Shown piece after piece: positions 35,965 through 49,720 of a DNA stretch of 64,000 bases (positions are counted from its first letter, which is position 1; each line of letters starts with the position of its first letter). The notes below the pieces were generated by a model. It saw nothing but the letters and a program-made list of their open reading frames with translations. It was not told where the DNA came from and searched no databases. Source of the DNA: Temnothorax longispinosus (taxonomy: Eukaryota; Arthropoda; Insecta; Hymenoptera; Formicidae); the NCBI RefSeq assembly GCF_030848805.1, contig NC_092365.1:16793049-16857048 (forward strand), read 5' to 3'. Made by a program: the position numbers and the translations under genes.

Positions 35965-38900
35965 ATTTATATATATATATATATTAATATATTAACATAT
36001 ATTATATATATATATAAATATATATAAAATATATGTATATGTATATATATAGGTTTCATACAACGTAAAAAGACTTCAAAGCATAGCGTGAAAGCGCGAT
36101 GGAAATTTTAAAGTCGACGTCACATTTCGCATAACTCTGCAGGCATCGACATTACGTCTTGTACGTGCTCGATACACATTTTCTATTTAGTCTGCAAAAT
36201 GCCAGGAGCAAATTCGACATGCAAATATCGTCCGACAAGATATTATCGATTTCCTTTCTAATCTTGATTCTCTGCACTCTCGATTGTCGAAGAAATTATC
36301 TTCCGTGCAATCTACAATCAAGTTGCGTATATCCGACGACACACACGCAACATATATGAAATTACGAATAAAATTCTCATATACGAAATTAGTGTTATCT
36401 TTCTTTTTTAATTGTTTATTTTCGGTTTAGTTCACAAAACAGCAGACGTCGAGTCGCACGCACGCACGCAGGAAGCGATGTGTGTCACGCGGCAGATTCA
36501 CGCTCTGACGGCGACACGGACGCGAAGTAATTGCAATTAAAATTTGTTTCGCGAAATTGTTTAGCCGCGCCCACGTCGCGCGCGCGGGCGGCGAGAACTT
36601 TTATCCCACGCTTGTTTCGCCTTTATCTTAATCCCCCGGCGAATCGAAAGTTGCCATTAGGACCTCCGATTTTCCCCCCTTTTTTCTCTCTCGATTGTAA
36701 TTAACGATTCGCGTCCAATAACAACGGATCACGCGCTGTCGTGATCGAACGGATTACCGTAAATCGAAACTGTCGAGATGTTGCTTTCGATACATCAAAT
36801 ATAAATGCAATTTTTCTCTATTCATGGGTAACGCGTAACGCAACTTTCATATCTTTGGAAATTTGTTATTGATTTATGGGGCGTTAAATTATTGCGTAAT
36901 ATAAATCAATCATTCTTTTACTTACGAAACATATCGAGAATAGTTGCTTTAATATTACTTGGTACCTAAGATGACTTCAATTATATTTTTCGTTTACACT
37001 TTATTGTACATTGGGTTATAATTTAGAAAGGCGAATCATAAGGCTACAATCCAATTGAGACAATTGGATCTAAATTGCTTTAGCGAAATAAAATTATAAT
37101 ACGACACAGCCGCATATATTACCGCGTAAATATACTTTCTTTCCACGTGCGGAATACACGATATAGATATTTAAACGCTAGCTGTTGCATTAAATACGAA
37201 GATCTATTCTCTCCCGAGTCCGAGTCCGATTTGCAGCAGCTTTCCATGGTCTCTAAAAATCATCGCATATGCATTATGACTGATACTTAAATGTGTGTGA
37301 CGTGTGTAAAGCAAATTCGGGTTTCGGGATGATTATCGGTAATATTTCCGGTACACCCGGCTGTTAATAATGCTTCTATTATTAATGAACGAACTCGCGC
37401 ACGAGCGCGGTGTTAACGGTCTACCAGGCGCGGGGGACAATATCGTCACGATGCCCGTAATGCACCGTATGGGACAGGTGACGTGTAATTGTAAACTCGA
37501 TCAAAAAGGCCGCGACTGCCAATGCGATCGGCCAATGCCGCATGTGCACCGGCCGCGTTCGCCGTGTCATATATGTATATGCGCTCGTACTATATCTCCC
37601 CCGCCCGTCACGCGCAGGGATCATTCGGCGAGTTTTCGAAATATTCGAAATCATTAAAAACGCTGTTGACAGAGGGACCCGCCTCGATTTCGGATTTATA
37701 TCTCGACGCTCGAGTTCGACGTCCGAAATATCTCGCGTAATAGCCGCCGAAATACGAGCAACGCGATTTGCATTTTAACGTGTATAGAAATAAGCTCGCG
37801 CCGCATGCAAATCCAGGTTTTTGTTGCCAATTTATTAATACGCGCAGATTCCAGGTTCGTTTCGGCGAGAGATGAATTTTTTGCGTTTTTTTTTTAAACT
37901 GGCACATTTTGAATGACTTCAGGAAGGAGAGCGAAACGCATTCGACGCGCGTGTGAACGTATAACGTTATCGGGAGAATAAACATTTCCTTACTTAATAC
38001 GAAGATAGAACCATCTCTATGACAATATGACCGATAATCTTCGCGCTTTTACACGGCACATGGATACTCACATGTTAATGGTATCTCAAGGATATCGAAC
38101 CAGTTCTATGACCTACCACTACAACGTCTATAAAACTGCTGCACTCACTTTCGTGCGAACAGAAACTTTCTCAGGGACGTAATACCGATGGCGTGTGTCT
38201 AATGAGTCGCAATTAGTCTGCGAATAATATCGCTTATTAATACTGCACGATGAATAGAATGCCATGAACATCGAGAAACATTTTACTATTTTATATAACG
38301 ATATCTCCGTGTTAGAAATTAAAATCTGCATTGTTATACATTATTAAATCTTCATTTACAGGCTTTAATTTTATTCCCGAAGTGAAACGTTACGTATTAA
38401 ATATTCTTTCGTTATGTTAAAACGGTTAAAATATAGTCGTTCGATTATTTTATATCGCGTTTTAATTAATTCGGATCGCCTCGCTGTATCTCTTTTTTTA
38501 TATCACGTGCGATATTTCTGGCGTGTAACGCGACGAATTTGCGGAACGAGAAGAATAACGTATTAAAATATCTTTTACCCAGCAACGAGCTTGCGCACGG
38601 GGCGTCATAACCCGAAACGTAAAGAACGATACGAGCGATGGCGGACCATCGCGAGCGACAAGATTTATAAGGCTCTCGCCGGGCCGCCATAAAGCTTGAG
38701 AATTCTATTTATTTCGCGCACGCGGGGCCAAATGTGGGCCGGACGCGCGATGAGATAAATTTACGGTCCTTTTTAGGCATCAAATCTGGCGGGTCGACGA
38801 AGTTTGGCTTGCAGCCAGCGGAGGCCTCGGCCACTGCGAGAGCCGAGATACACCAACACGCGAACGTAGCATTATGAGGATATTTAATTTGTGCTTCGCG

Positions 38901-41900
38901 CCGTTATATTTCACTCGGCGTTGATGGAATGGCTTGTTCTCTCACGATTCCCCGTTTCTGCGTGGCCTAGACGTGATTTACCGTGATCTCTATCAAGCCG
39001 GCTTCAAAATACGCGTTGATTCCATTTTTTTACCTTCCATCCCCCTTTTCTGTCCCCTCTTCTTCTACCTTCTGTCTGTTACCTTCTTTTGGCTCTCTCT
39101 CGGAACAATCCTATTTTCATCTTCACGTGTCTGCGTCCTATCCTGTGTTACACATTGTGATTCATTTTTCATTCGGCAGCGAGAGGATTAGCATCGTACG
39201 TCATCGCGAATGGAGGAGATCAATTTACGTTCGTTTATAATTTAGAATATTTTTTTTTATACATTTCAGGAATTTTCACGCTTTGATAGATTACGGAGAA
39301 AAATGGCGTACTAAATTTTCGTCGCTGTATCTGTAGTTGGACAAAGGTAGAACTCGCTTTCGGCGAGTGTCCCGTGAAATTGCGGGGCTTTTTAGCAGCG
39401 TGGTATATAATTAACGTTTCCAGCAGGATGATGTTGAAAATCTGCGATGTTAAGAATTCCACTACGAATGAATGTTTAACGGCGAGCGGACGGTTGCGTT
39501 TACCTCCGCGATTATCCGTGATAATAATTAACGACGCGTATTTTAATAAATCGTTATTATTGTTATTGCGAGTGCAGTCGCGATAATCAAGGGAAATCAT
39601 TACGGAATGCAATCCGGTTATAATAATAAAAGCGCGTATAATAATGACGGGAATAATAAAATAGGACACGAAACACATAAATGCCCATTATTTTTGTTTA
39701 AATTCGTGTCTGAAGATGAACAAGTGATATATCTTTTCATATCTTACAAGTTATATTTGTATCTTTTGATATAAATACCTTAAATATAAATAATAAATAA
39801 TTCAAAATATGATAATTTCTTTTATTTTATAGTTAAACTTTTCTTAACGTAGCGAACAATATTTGGAAATTATACGAAAAAATATTAAGTGATATTAATT
39901 TAAACGGAAAGTCTTGAAATGATATTTAATTAGAAATGTATGTGTACGATCTCTCTTTGAGACTTTTTGACATATTTCTTTTTTATTTCTTTCAAATATG
40001 TTTTAAATTTTACTAATTAATTTATAGTCTATATAGATAAAAAAACATGTGTTTGTCCAAGTATTCAAAGGCTTGTAAATTACAATTAAATATTCCCAGT
40101 AAACTTATATTTTAGCTTAACGGTTAATCAGATCCATTTTTAACCTGCACCTGGTAGTATATACGTGTAACGTAGCCCTGTCGTTTATAGACGACTCGAA
40201 AATACGTAAAATGGGCGGTGTGGCTATTCGATTGCATTCAGAGAGAATGGCGTGTCGCGGATTTAAAGCGCGGCGTATTAAAATTTCACGCCACCAACGT
40301 GTCGGGGACGACTACTAATTTCGCGACGGTGCAGAGCGGGCGGCGCGCGGGATTCATTAGTACCAGTAATTTCATTCCGTACTGTAATCCGCGCCTGATT
40401 CACCCCGCGCGTACGTACGTATGCGCTATGCGCGCGCCATTATTCTGTTACATAGCTTTGTAAAGATCTCTGCGTCATTCCCACGGGCAAACGGGTAGAG
40501 ATATATATGTATGTATGCACGGCCGGGGTCGCCCCTCCCTAAACAAGCGCCTCTTATTTTCTGCTCTTGTGCAAGATTATTATTCCGCGGCGATGCAGTG
40601 CACAGGCACACGCACGCATACATACCTACGGTTAAATAGCCATTGTTGTGTACCGTCGAAAGGTCGATCGATCGAGAGACATGGCGCTTTCATCTTGTAA
40701 TAATGATGGACCGCGAGCGCCTCTTTATGCGCTATCCTTCATTACGACACGATTGACTGCTCTTTCTCGACTGTATTTTATCTCTCGTTGGAACACTCTT
40801 ACCTTCCTATCTCGCAGATGTCTAACTGATTTCGTAAAATAACTGATACGTTCCGTACGTATGAAGACCTTATCGGTTCCGATCGGTTTAAAGATTCATA
40901 TTTTTTTTTTTATCAATATCAATCTTGTCTCATGTTAGATATTTCGATCTTTAATCGATTTAAGAAGCTCTTGCAATTAATTTTCATTCTCAAAATTAGC
41001 CTATAATAATGACATTATGATTAACACGTATATTTTTATCCTGTTTATCGGTGCTTGTGTTTTTATACCAAATCTTCAGCAATATTTGCCGCCTTCTAAA
41101 TAAACGCGAGAACTATGAATAAGCAATGTCGTCGCTTTTGAACGGCGACCGTGAAAGTGTTTCAGCACAAAAGGAAGACGCGAAAACATCGAGGCCGAGA
41201 GTGATTCAATAAGGATAGCATGAGTGTGCATGAGTTACATGGAAGAGAGGCAGAACGTGAAAGTCTTGAAAGTTTTGAACGTAACGGCTGTTCGTAGTTG
41301 TTTCGCCCGTCAATTAGGCACGCTTCATTGATCGCGTTAATAAACCTGTTGTTGGGCGTCGCGTCGCTTATGTTTAGATGGACTAATGTTCCGCGTGGAA
41401 GCTATCAACAATTCAGACAACTGTATGATACTAATCTTTCGATCAATAGCTACTCATATTCGAACAAAGTAGTTTTATTTATTATAGTAGTTTTGCTGTA
41501 TTATCAACCGATGGAAAGCGAATTAAATATAGATTAAAGCCAATTTTACTCGTTTTACCACACAGATATTTTTATAAATAATGACGGCGTATATAAAAAG
41601 AATATATGGAGTACATTAATATATAAATGAGATTATTTTTGTTCCGTGTTAATGGAAATAATTTATATTAATGAAAATAAAACTTCAATAAAAATAATCT
41701 GAAATGTCGAGAATAAAGAATGTCATCCGAGGACTAGATATACACAGATAACATGCTTACAATTAGAACAATAGTTTCTAATCATAAATTTCTAATCAAA
41801 ATGTTATCTTTATGTTTTAAATATACGTAAGTAAATGTATGAAATAAAATTTATACACGAACGAAGCAATTAGTGACAAAATATTGGTTGGTTTTTTTTC

Positions 41901-44670
41901 GGTTTAACGTGAGCCACATAAAGGATATTTCTATTATAGGTACTTCTATCTTTTGCATATAAAAGAACCGTTCTGGCATTTCTTTTTTGCAAACGTCAGT
42001 GAAAGCGACAAACCTCGATTTCTGCGCCAACGTCGCTTAACAGTTCGCGAAAGATACAACCCAGCGGTGCTTTGGAGGCTTTCGCGTAATGACGTGGGTA
42101 ATCTATGAAAGCAACGTCGCCACGCGTGAAAAAGTAGGACGGATCGAAATATCGATCACCGAAGAGCGATAATGACTGGCGATGGATTCGAAAGCGGAAG
42201 ATGCCGGGCACAACCTTTTCAAACGACTCTCATTTTCTCCGTCCTGATCCGTGATTACTCCCGCATCATTTGTCCTTGCTCTCCGCGCCACAAAAGCAGC
42301 TTTGCCTTTAATCTCCGTTGTAACATAAAGCCCTGTTCAAGACCGTTCGTTCTGTATAATAATGTTAATGTTGCACTTTATACACCTTTTTACGTGTCCT
42401 CTCGTTATTTATAAAAGTATCTTTACAACTAACATTAATTTTCACATTTAATTTGTTTTCTGTAATTGATTCACGTTCAACTAAAATTTTCATTAAGCTT
42501 GATGGAAAAAATTTATCAGTGAATTAACACATAATTCTTGGAATTAATAATTACACAGTTTCGAATAACAAAGTCTGTATTGATGGGCGGAAAATCGTGT
42601 GCATCCTGTCCAAGATTCGGTCTCTTTAGGATTAATAAGAAAGATGTGTTTGTCATTTCGCGTATACTAATTTGCAATTTTTTATTTTATTTTAAATTTA
42701 AAAACGACTGTGTAGTGGCGTGTAATATCCGAAGCAGTCAGTAATTGAAAAAGTCGGAAGAAATCGTGGAGACGTGTCGATCGCAACAGGGTGAGGCATG
42801 ACGTGCAGGAAAAGCGAAAAAGTAAAGACTGTCCACATAAAAGTTTTACGAACCGTCGCGGCATCGCCTCGTTGCATCTGTTCACGCTTTATTCGGCTGC
42901 TTTTCGCTATTTCGGACTCGTCTGCGCCGCGAAGTTTACATCCCGCGTGTAAATTAACTCCCAAATCGTAAAAGGAGCCGCGCAGCAATGACTCCGCCGT
43001 TCTCCTTCTACCGAGCCCTCTTCTCTTATCCAGCTCCCTGTTCCTTTTAATGACGCCGCTCTTTCCTAGAAGTATGATCTCCTGGGACCGATGTTTATAG
43101 ACCGGCAGCCTTTTTTCGGACGTATACGACAGATAAAACGTCTCGCCTAACGAATTTGCTGAGATCACTGTGACGGCGAATTGCTTAGTTCAGTGCTTTT
43201 TTTATTATTGGTTGAATGGCCATTGAGAGAGAGAGAGAGCCAAAACTGACTCTTTTACTCTTGGCTTCTCTAAATTCTTTTCTTTTTCTATACGTTAATT
43301 ACAAAGATGAGACATGAATCGCGCGTTTTGAATGTTTATGGCAGGAAAACAAACTACATCCTTGACAGGAAATGAGGAAACATTTGTAATACGCAAACAT
43401 ACGGCTTTAAAGTTACACTATTTAGAAATTTAAGAATTAAAATCTTATTTAGGAACATTTAAAAAAATTACGGTAGGTGTCTTCTTTTGCATACTTGAAA
43501 AAATAATCCCTGAAGAATAGATCGTTTTGTCCGTAAATAGAAGTGCGGGTTGTTTCCACGTTTTTTCTATGCAGTATACTCTCGCGAGTTTCCGTGCGAT
43601 GCCACTCGAAATCGGCTACCGGGTATAAATTTCAGTTGCCTTCACGTGTGTTTTGTCTGTGGTCACGCAGCACGAGGGACGCACGGTAGAGCGATTGTTA
43701 TTAATTCTGTCTCCTGGGTGCCACTAATATTCATTTGGCCAGTGGATAGGGACGTACCAAGAGCCGCCGATACCCACTCGAGTCCCCGGAAAACGGAGTA
43801 TCTACAACGGGCGAATAACTCAATATCGACGTCGGTTGATACCGTAGGGACGAGACCCGCGACCGCTTCCGTGCGTATTTCCTCTATTTTTTCCCTGTCT
43901 CGCCTATTCTCACTTTTCGCGGATGTAGCGTCGAATATAGCGCGGATTTAAATTCAGTCCATTGACTCTCGACTTTCTCGCGGCGACTGTTACTGATTGA
44001 GGTCGAAAACCGTGGCCATTTTTATCGAATTTTCGAGAACGCACGAACGGCGGTTCTTGTTTCTTTTTTTGTATTTATGTATTCGAGATTAGATAGAAAG
44101 TACGTAATGTATTATTTAATTCTCATTCATGTACACGCTTTTCGTATATATTTGCAATATTATTTAAATGTATTTTAGACATTTGCAATTTTAGTAGAAA
44201 TTGGAAAAATTTGTTTGGACGTGTATATTGGATCAATTGTATTCGTTATCTTGATTAGGACGATTGTCTCTTCAGTTATAATTGACAATCGATATTTCCG
44301 GCATGTACGCCCAAGTTTAATTTCCTGCCGAGGATGTAGTTTGCTTTCACGCCGCGCCGTGAACATTCGGAACGCGACTCATGTCGTCTTTGTAACTAAC
44401 AAGCGAAGTGCGAATATCTCCTTCGCGAGTAAGTATATAAGCAAACGCGAAATTGTTCCCGCCGCGAAATCTCTCGTAATATGTTACCGGTCGGTCTCCT
44501 GAATACAAGTTCCGTCAGGATATGCTCTCTCAGTAAATAATTCCGCGCATCGGAAATTTCTATCGTGCTATCCGTCGCGTTCGTATTTTTATCTCCGCAT
44601 ATTCTTTCGTGCTCTCGAGAGGTAATCTCTCCTGAATACGTACCTCGGAGCAAGCACAACGATTTAAAAT

Positions 44671-44738
44671 GACGGGAGGGAGGAAGAGGAGGAGAGAGAG
44701 AGAGAGAGAAAGAAAGAGAGGGAGGAGGGAAGAACAGG
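44671..44738. repeat. Purine-rich (GA)n tract
   Basis: GGGAGGGAGG followed by repeated AG and AAAG units on the plus strand. Confidence 0.9.
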
Positions 44739-45379
44739 CTGAGGACTCCGTCCGAATCATCCTACTCGTATTTTTCTTCGTGAAATACGTTCCGCGGCGA
44801 AGGATTTACCTGATGCCATCCCTCCCGCAGCGACGTACATAAACCTCGAGAAATTAATCCCTCAGGATAAGACAGTATGACGAAGCGAGCGTGGAGGCAA
44901 GATGGAAAGGGTCCTCTTTTCTTTTTTTTTCTTTCTACGCGCGAGAAGCAACCCGATGTCTCGCGCTTGCTGAGCAACGATTAACCCAAAAAGTATATAC
45001 GACTCCCCGCGCCCCTTACTTTCCGCGATCTTTTTTTATTCGTTTCTTTTAGTCCCCGTCGCCTTTTTATTCCACATTTTATTTACGATCTTTCTTATCT
45101 ATCTTTTACGTATTTTCGCTCTTTGATAGAACGCATTGTTTCTAGATATTTATAAATTAGTGGCATTTGACACATGTTATATCGTAAATATACTGTCTCT
45201 TGTATAGTCGTCATATAATATTTTAGTATATTCCGGAGATTATTTAAAATCGGAAATTCTATCACGAAAATACCATAGCTTTCAAAATATATAATTGATT
45301 AAAATTAGTCGAATGTATCGCACATAAAGTTCTCGCTCTGTGTTCCATAACTGGTGCACGCGTGTATACTGTCATTCGT

Positions 45380-47020
45380 TACCAAGTTTTGCAGGTCAAG
45401 TGATATCGATTTTTAATTTAATTAACACACATGTAATTGATTAACTCTAAGGTAACTTTACACACATAACAAATTTTTCATTTTACGATGAAATATTTGT
45501 TAGACGTAATATAATTCCATTTTGTTTTAAATAAGTATGAAGTCAAATCATTAATAAATTCTTAATTAATAGATTGTGAAAGATTTAGATGTTATTAAAA
45601 TTGGCGCGTTATAAAAATGAATACAATAATCATTAAACGCGCTTTTTATTATGTCAATTATTTTACGGAATATACTATGTAAATTATTCTAGTGTTATAT
45701 ATTTTTATTACTTTACTGAATATATTCTAATTGTGTAAGAATTTTTATCATCTTTTGCTATACATATTTCAAGACGTTAAGTACATACATATCCTAATCT
45801 TAGTCACATTTTTTGAAGGCAATAAAATTATATAGTATAATTTTTTGTTATTTTGAGATACATGTCTACTTATATTCTGTACATTTGATAGCATTTTCAT
45901 AGATACATTACCTTTTAAATTAAAATAATTTGTCACTCATCGACACGATGTACACAGCAACGGAGTTAATCACGTTGCATCGACTATAACGTTAAACTAC
46001 AAAATAAAAAAATTTAAATTATAGCAGCACTCAAAGTAATTTATATTTTAAAAATAATTGTCGTGCGTGTGAATAATGGTCAGTGATTAATTCCACGATA
46101 ACATAACAATAAATAACAGACTTACTTCATGGTTGTTCCGCCGACGCATAATGCTTCCTCGGGATCTTTGCCTCCTCTCAGATTCCTCTCTATTCTTCGT
46201 TGTTGCTTGATAGCACTCAAAACTTATTCGCGAAAACACATCTAATTACGATCGCGTGCGCGCTGATCATAACGAGATTAAGATTGTCCAAAAAGAGATA
46301 ATTAAAATTTAATGCTGCTCGGACAATCGTCGTTTGAAAAGCATAAATCTCTTAAAATATGCGTACCATTGAACGATCGATGGCTTGCCATTTCTAAACC
46401 GCTGCTCGTTCTCTTCCGTAATTCTGAAAGTGGTGAGCAAATTGCATTTATATCGGCGAACAATTTAAAGCGCGGTATGAAATGCATTGCAATCTTTAGA
46501 AATATTATCATTCAAAGTATGAAACGAATTTTGATTTTCGTCGACGATCGTTTTGATTGAACAGAATCGCGCAAAATATCTGCTTCAACGAACGATCATT
46601 GACTTGATACGTAAAATGATATTAATCGTGCGAACGAATAGTTTATTAATTGTGGAATAATCTTTAGTCATATATCAAGAGACACGGCAGTGTCCCGCGT
46701 CAAGTGTACGCACTACGAGACACAGAACGTATATCTATATACATATATATCAGCCGATGAGTTGAGATTGAGAAAACGGTAGCATTTTATTTGTCACGAT
46801 CATGAGAGGTAACAATGCTAAAACCTGCCTGCCCGAGTTGCTTGCCGGCTCGAATCTCGAATGTAAATAACAAAGAGACCTTGAAACACAACGACGCGGC
46901 GACGCGACGCGGCAAGCCACAACCGAAGTATTTAAAATATTACAAGTAAATCGCGGATGATAATTAATTGCGCTGGCAAATAATGGTTATTTGTCCGTAA
47001 GAGATAATGTTATAAAGGAA
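45380..47020 (-). repeat. Left arm of a large diverged inverted duplication
   Basis: Read on the minus strand, this stretch aligns colinearly with 47680-49720 on the plus strand. Shared segments include GAGCCGGCAAGCA/GAGCCGGCAGGCA, TATTCGTTCGCACGAT, ATTTTGCGCGATTCT, CGCGCTTTAAATTGTT, ATTAAATTTTAATTATC, TAATTAGATGTGTTTTCGCG, GAATCTGAGAGGAGGC and TTTTTATAACGCGCCAATTT. The identity is partial, with many indels, so the duplication is old. The outer and inner limits are approximate. Confidence 0.8.
45941..46250 (-). pseudogene. Decayed copy of the 48.3-48.6 kb exon pair
   Basis: On the minus strand, 46250-46126 matches the ATG exon of the right arm (GAATCTGAGAGGAGG, CGGCGGAACAACCATGA) and keeps a GTAAGT donor. 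However, the start ATG equivalent is ATA, and a one-base indel changes the frame. The second block, 45996-45941, keeps its acceptor (TTTTGTAG), but the donor is ATGAGT instead of GTAAGT. So this copy cannot be spliced or translated like the right-arm copy. Confidence 0.6.
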
Positions 47021-47679
47021 TCATTTAATACTCCTTTTTAAATAAAAGTCTTAATTGAAGAATTATAAGAATTGTTATCATAGCTTTCGAGCTTACGAAA
47101 TAAAGCTGAAAACGTGTTGTATAATAAGATTAATAAGTTATCCTAATTGATTCGAGAAGCATAATTGAAAGAATATTCGGCGTACATATTTCACCATTAA
47201 ATATTTCGTTGAATATTTTGTAACGATGACGCGCGGCACGCCCCCACTCCCACTACCGCGCTCCTGCCTGATTTTCGTTTCGGCGTACGGTCGCACGCGG
47301 CCGCGTCGTAGTGCGTAGGTGCGTCGTGCTTATCATTCGCTCGGCGAGTCTCTCGCGGGTATGTCGCTGCGTGAGTAGCTCCGTAATATTGATCGTTACC
47401 TTTCGATAGCGGCAAGTACTACAAGACGCTAAACGTGACCGTTCTTTACGAACGCGTAGTTTATTCTGGCGATTTACTTTTTTGCACGTTAAACATTTTG
47501 CGACGGCCGCGAGTTCACTATCGCACGGCGCTCGTTTTTCGCGATATACAAGCATGCTATTGCGCATATGCAGTCATCTTTCTTCTACTGGTAACGAGAT
47601 ATTAGTACAGGATAACGACTCTGAATCGTTCAGTATGCCGCAGCTAACATTGTTAGAAACATCGCGAGAAGTACTACGA
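47021..47679. promoter_or_regulatory. CpG-rich centre of the inverted duplication
   Basis: About 650 bp between the arms, GC- and CpG-rich at 47220-47560. The exon-like blocks in both arms point away from it, as expected for a bidirectional promoter. Open frames on both strands (about 100 and 70 codons) overlap and are not recognised. Confidence 0.4.
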
Positions 47680-47824
47680 AATGCCAAAACGTAATTATCT
47701 CACGTATATGTAACTATTGTTTGCTCGCACGATTACTCTTACATCTGCGACTTGCTTGCAATATTTCAAATATTTCGTAACGGCTGGTACGCGGCGAGAC
47801 TCGAGCCGGCAGGCAGTGGCGCGG

Positions 47825-47843
47825 TTAGGTTAGGTTAGGTTGG
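47825..47843 (+). repeat. Short interstitial TTAGG telomere-type tract
   Basis: Three tandem TTAGG units followed by TTGG. TTAGG is the canonical insect telomere repeat. The homologous position of the left arm has only GGTTTTAG, so the tract is specific to the right arm. Confidence 0.85.
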
Positions 47844-48340
47844 AATATTTATCTTTGGGGACAAGTTCTAAAAGAAAGTGCATTCCTTTGATACAATTAA
47901 CAATTATTCGTTCGCACGATACTCTCCTACGTATCAATTAAGTCAATCATCGACGCATTTTGCGCGATTCTCTTGCTCGAGTCGAAACGATTGTCGATAA
48001 AAATAAAAATTATTTCGGATGATAGTGTTTTTTAATCTTACAATGTATTTCGTATCGCGCTTTAAATTGTTTGCTTATATAAACGTAATTGCTAATTACT
48101 TTTGGATTACGAAAGCGTATGATACGCGAATTGTGAGTGATTAAAGTAACGGTAAGCCATATATATATTTCGCCGATTTCGCAAGATTTATGCTTTTTGA
48201 TCATGTTGCGTGTGCAATATTAAATTTTAATTATCTTTCTCTGGACAGTCTATCTTAATCTCGTTATGATGAACGTGTGTGAGTGTAATTAGATGTGTTT
48301 TCGCGAGTGAATGTTGAGTGCCATCAAGAAACAATGAGGA

Positions 48341-48405
48341 ATGGTGGAATCTGAGAGGAGGCGGAGGTCCGGGGAGACATCGTGCACCGGCGGAGCAACC
48401 ATGAG
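48341..48405 (+). CDS. Candidate first coding exon of an unidentified plus-strand gene
   Basis: ATG at 48341 opens a frame reading MVESERRRRSGETSCTGGAT-M, then two bases before a donor, GAG/GTAAGT (48406). An in-frame stop lies just upstream (CAATGA), so no longer N-terminus exists on this exon. If spliced to the block at 48548 the frame meets TAA after two codons. So the message must skip that block, or this is a short upstream frame in a 5' UTR. The exon has a decayed counterpart in the left arm. The peptide is not recognised. Confidence 0.35.
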
Positions 48406-48547
48406 GTAAGTTTATTTTTTATATATTATACCATATTATGTCGCGGATTTAATCTCTGTTAATTATTTACGTGCACGCGACAATTAATTTTTAAAATACT
48501 GATTATCTTGAATGCTACTATAGTTTATATTTGTTTTTATTTTATAG

Positions 48548-48600
48548 TTCAACGTAATCGGTGCAACGTAGTTTTAACTCCGCTGTTGCGCATCGTATCG
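48548..48600 (+). other. Exon-like 53-nt block (probable untranslated exon)
   Basis: Preceded by a T-rich tract and TTTATAG, followed by GTAAGTG. It contains stop codons in two frames. Its last 25 bases share the 20-base identical core AACTCCGCTGTTGCGCATCG with 30416-30455; the core is less preserved in the left arm (AACTCCGTTGCTGTG). The preserved splice signals suggest real use. Confidence 0.4.
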
Positions 48601-49720
48601 GTAAGTGACAAGTCATTTCAATTTAAGAAGTAATGGATCTGTGAAAATTGTATCAAATATATGTATAGATATTTGTATTAAGTTAAAAGCCTAAAAAAAT
48701 ATCCACAGATAAATATCTCGTTTCATAGATCTATTCCTTAAAAAATGGATGGGTTAATTGATTGATGAAAATATATATGTATCTAATCTTGGAATAAATT
48801 CTCGTTTATCGATTTATTTTGCGTAAGGATGCATACATAAGCTTATAAAATAGAGTTCATTATCGGTGGATTATTCACCGGTTTTGTCATTTATTGGTAA
48901 ATTTTGCTGCCTTATTACATGAATGAAATATTAATGATGGAATAAACCACTTGCCTAAAATTTGTAGGACAGAGTGGCAAATATAAATAAATGATGCAAG
49001 AGAATATTTCACTGATAGAATGAGCGCGATGAAAAGTAATAATGATAGAGTAATTTTCGGAATAAAAAGATAGTTTCTAAATTTAATAAAAATAATCGTT
49101 TCTTCCACTTTTTATCAAGCACTTTATATATGAATACGAGAATTGAAAACCGTGAAGATATGATACATATTAGATAATAATATTGTTTAAGCAAGTTTAA
49201 GGAAAAAAAATAAAATTATAATAAATAAAATTGGCGTTTCTTGCTGTTTTCTTAGGATATAAACTTTTATTTTCAAGCTGTTCATATTTAAGATAGGAGA
49301 GGGGGGAGGAGAGAGCAAGAGAGAGAATGTGGAATAAAAATTAATTGAGGTTACATTGGACCTTTCTATATATCTTCCTTTCCAAGATTAGGTATTATAT
49401 AAATTGATACAAAAAGAAGATTTTTCTGTGTGTATGTGCATTATGGCATAAATAAAATAAATATTTCATAGTATTCTAATTGCATAACATATTCTAATTA
49501 ATTTAATAAGAAACGTGTTACTGATTAATTGTATTTATTTTTATAACGCGCCAATTTTATTTTAATCTTTCATTAACCATTCATATTTATTAATAGTTTG
49601 ACTTTATATTTACTTGAACAAAATAAAACAAAATAATGTTATGTAGATTATCTCAGAAAGCATAATCCAATTAGTTACATGTCATTAATTAAAAAATACT
49701 CGATACTGAAATATAATTTC

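Larger units (their letters stand above)
30748..45379. other. Long non-coding stretch
   Basis: About 14.6 kb with no frame that I recognise as protein and no RNA gene identified. It alternates between AT-rich DNA and short CpG-richer islands (e.g. 31.7-32.8, 36.4-36.7, 37.4-37.7, 40.2-40.5, 42.0-43.2 and 43.5-44.0 kb), whose open frames overlap on both strands. Microsatellites occur at 33147-33169, 35920-35956 and 44671-44738. Intron or regulatory DNA of a large gene is the likely explanation. Confidence 0.5.
47680..49720 (+). repeat. Right arm of the inverted duplication
   Basis: Colinear with the reverse complement of 45380-47020; shared segments are listed for the left arm. This arm is longer because of insertions in its distal half (about 48.7-49.5 kb). 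It retains the better-preserved exon-like blocks and a TTAGG tract missing from the left arm. Confidence 0.8.

Noticed and set aside
33130..36050. Possible CRISPR-like spaced repeats
   Set aside because: These are simple microsatellites without unique spacers, and the sequence is eukaryotic.
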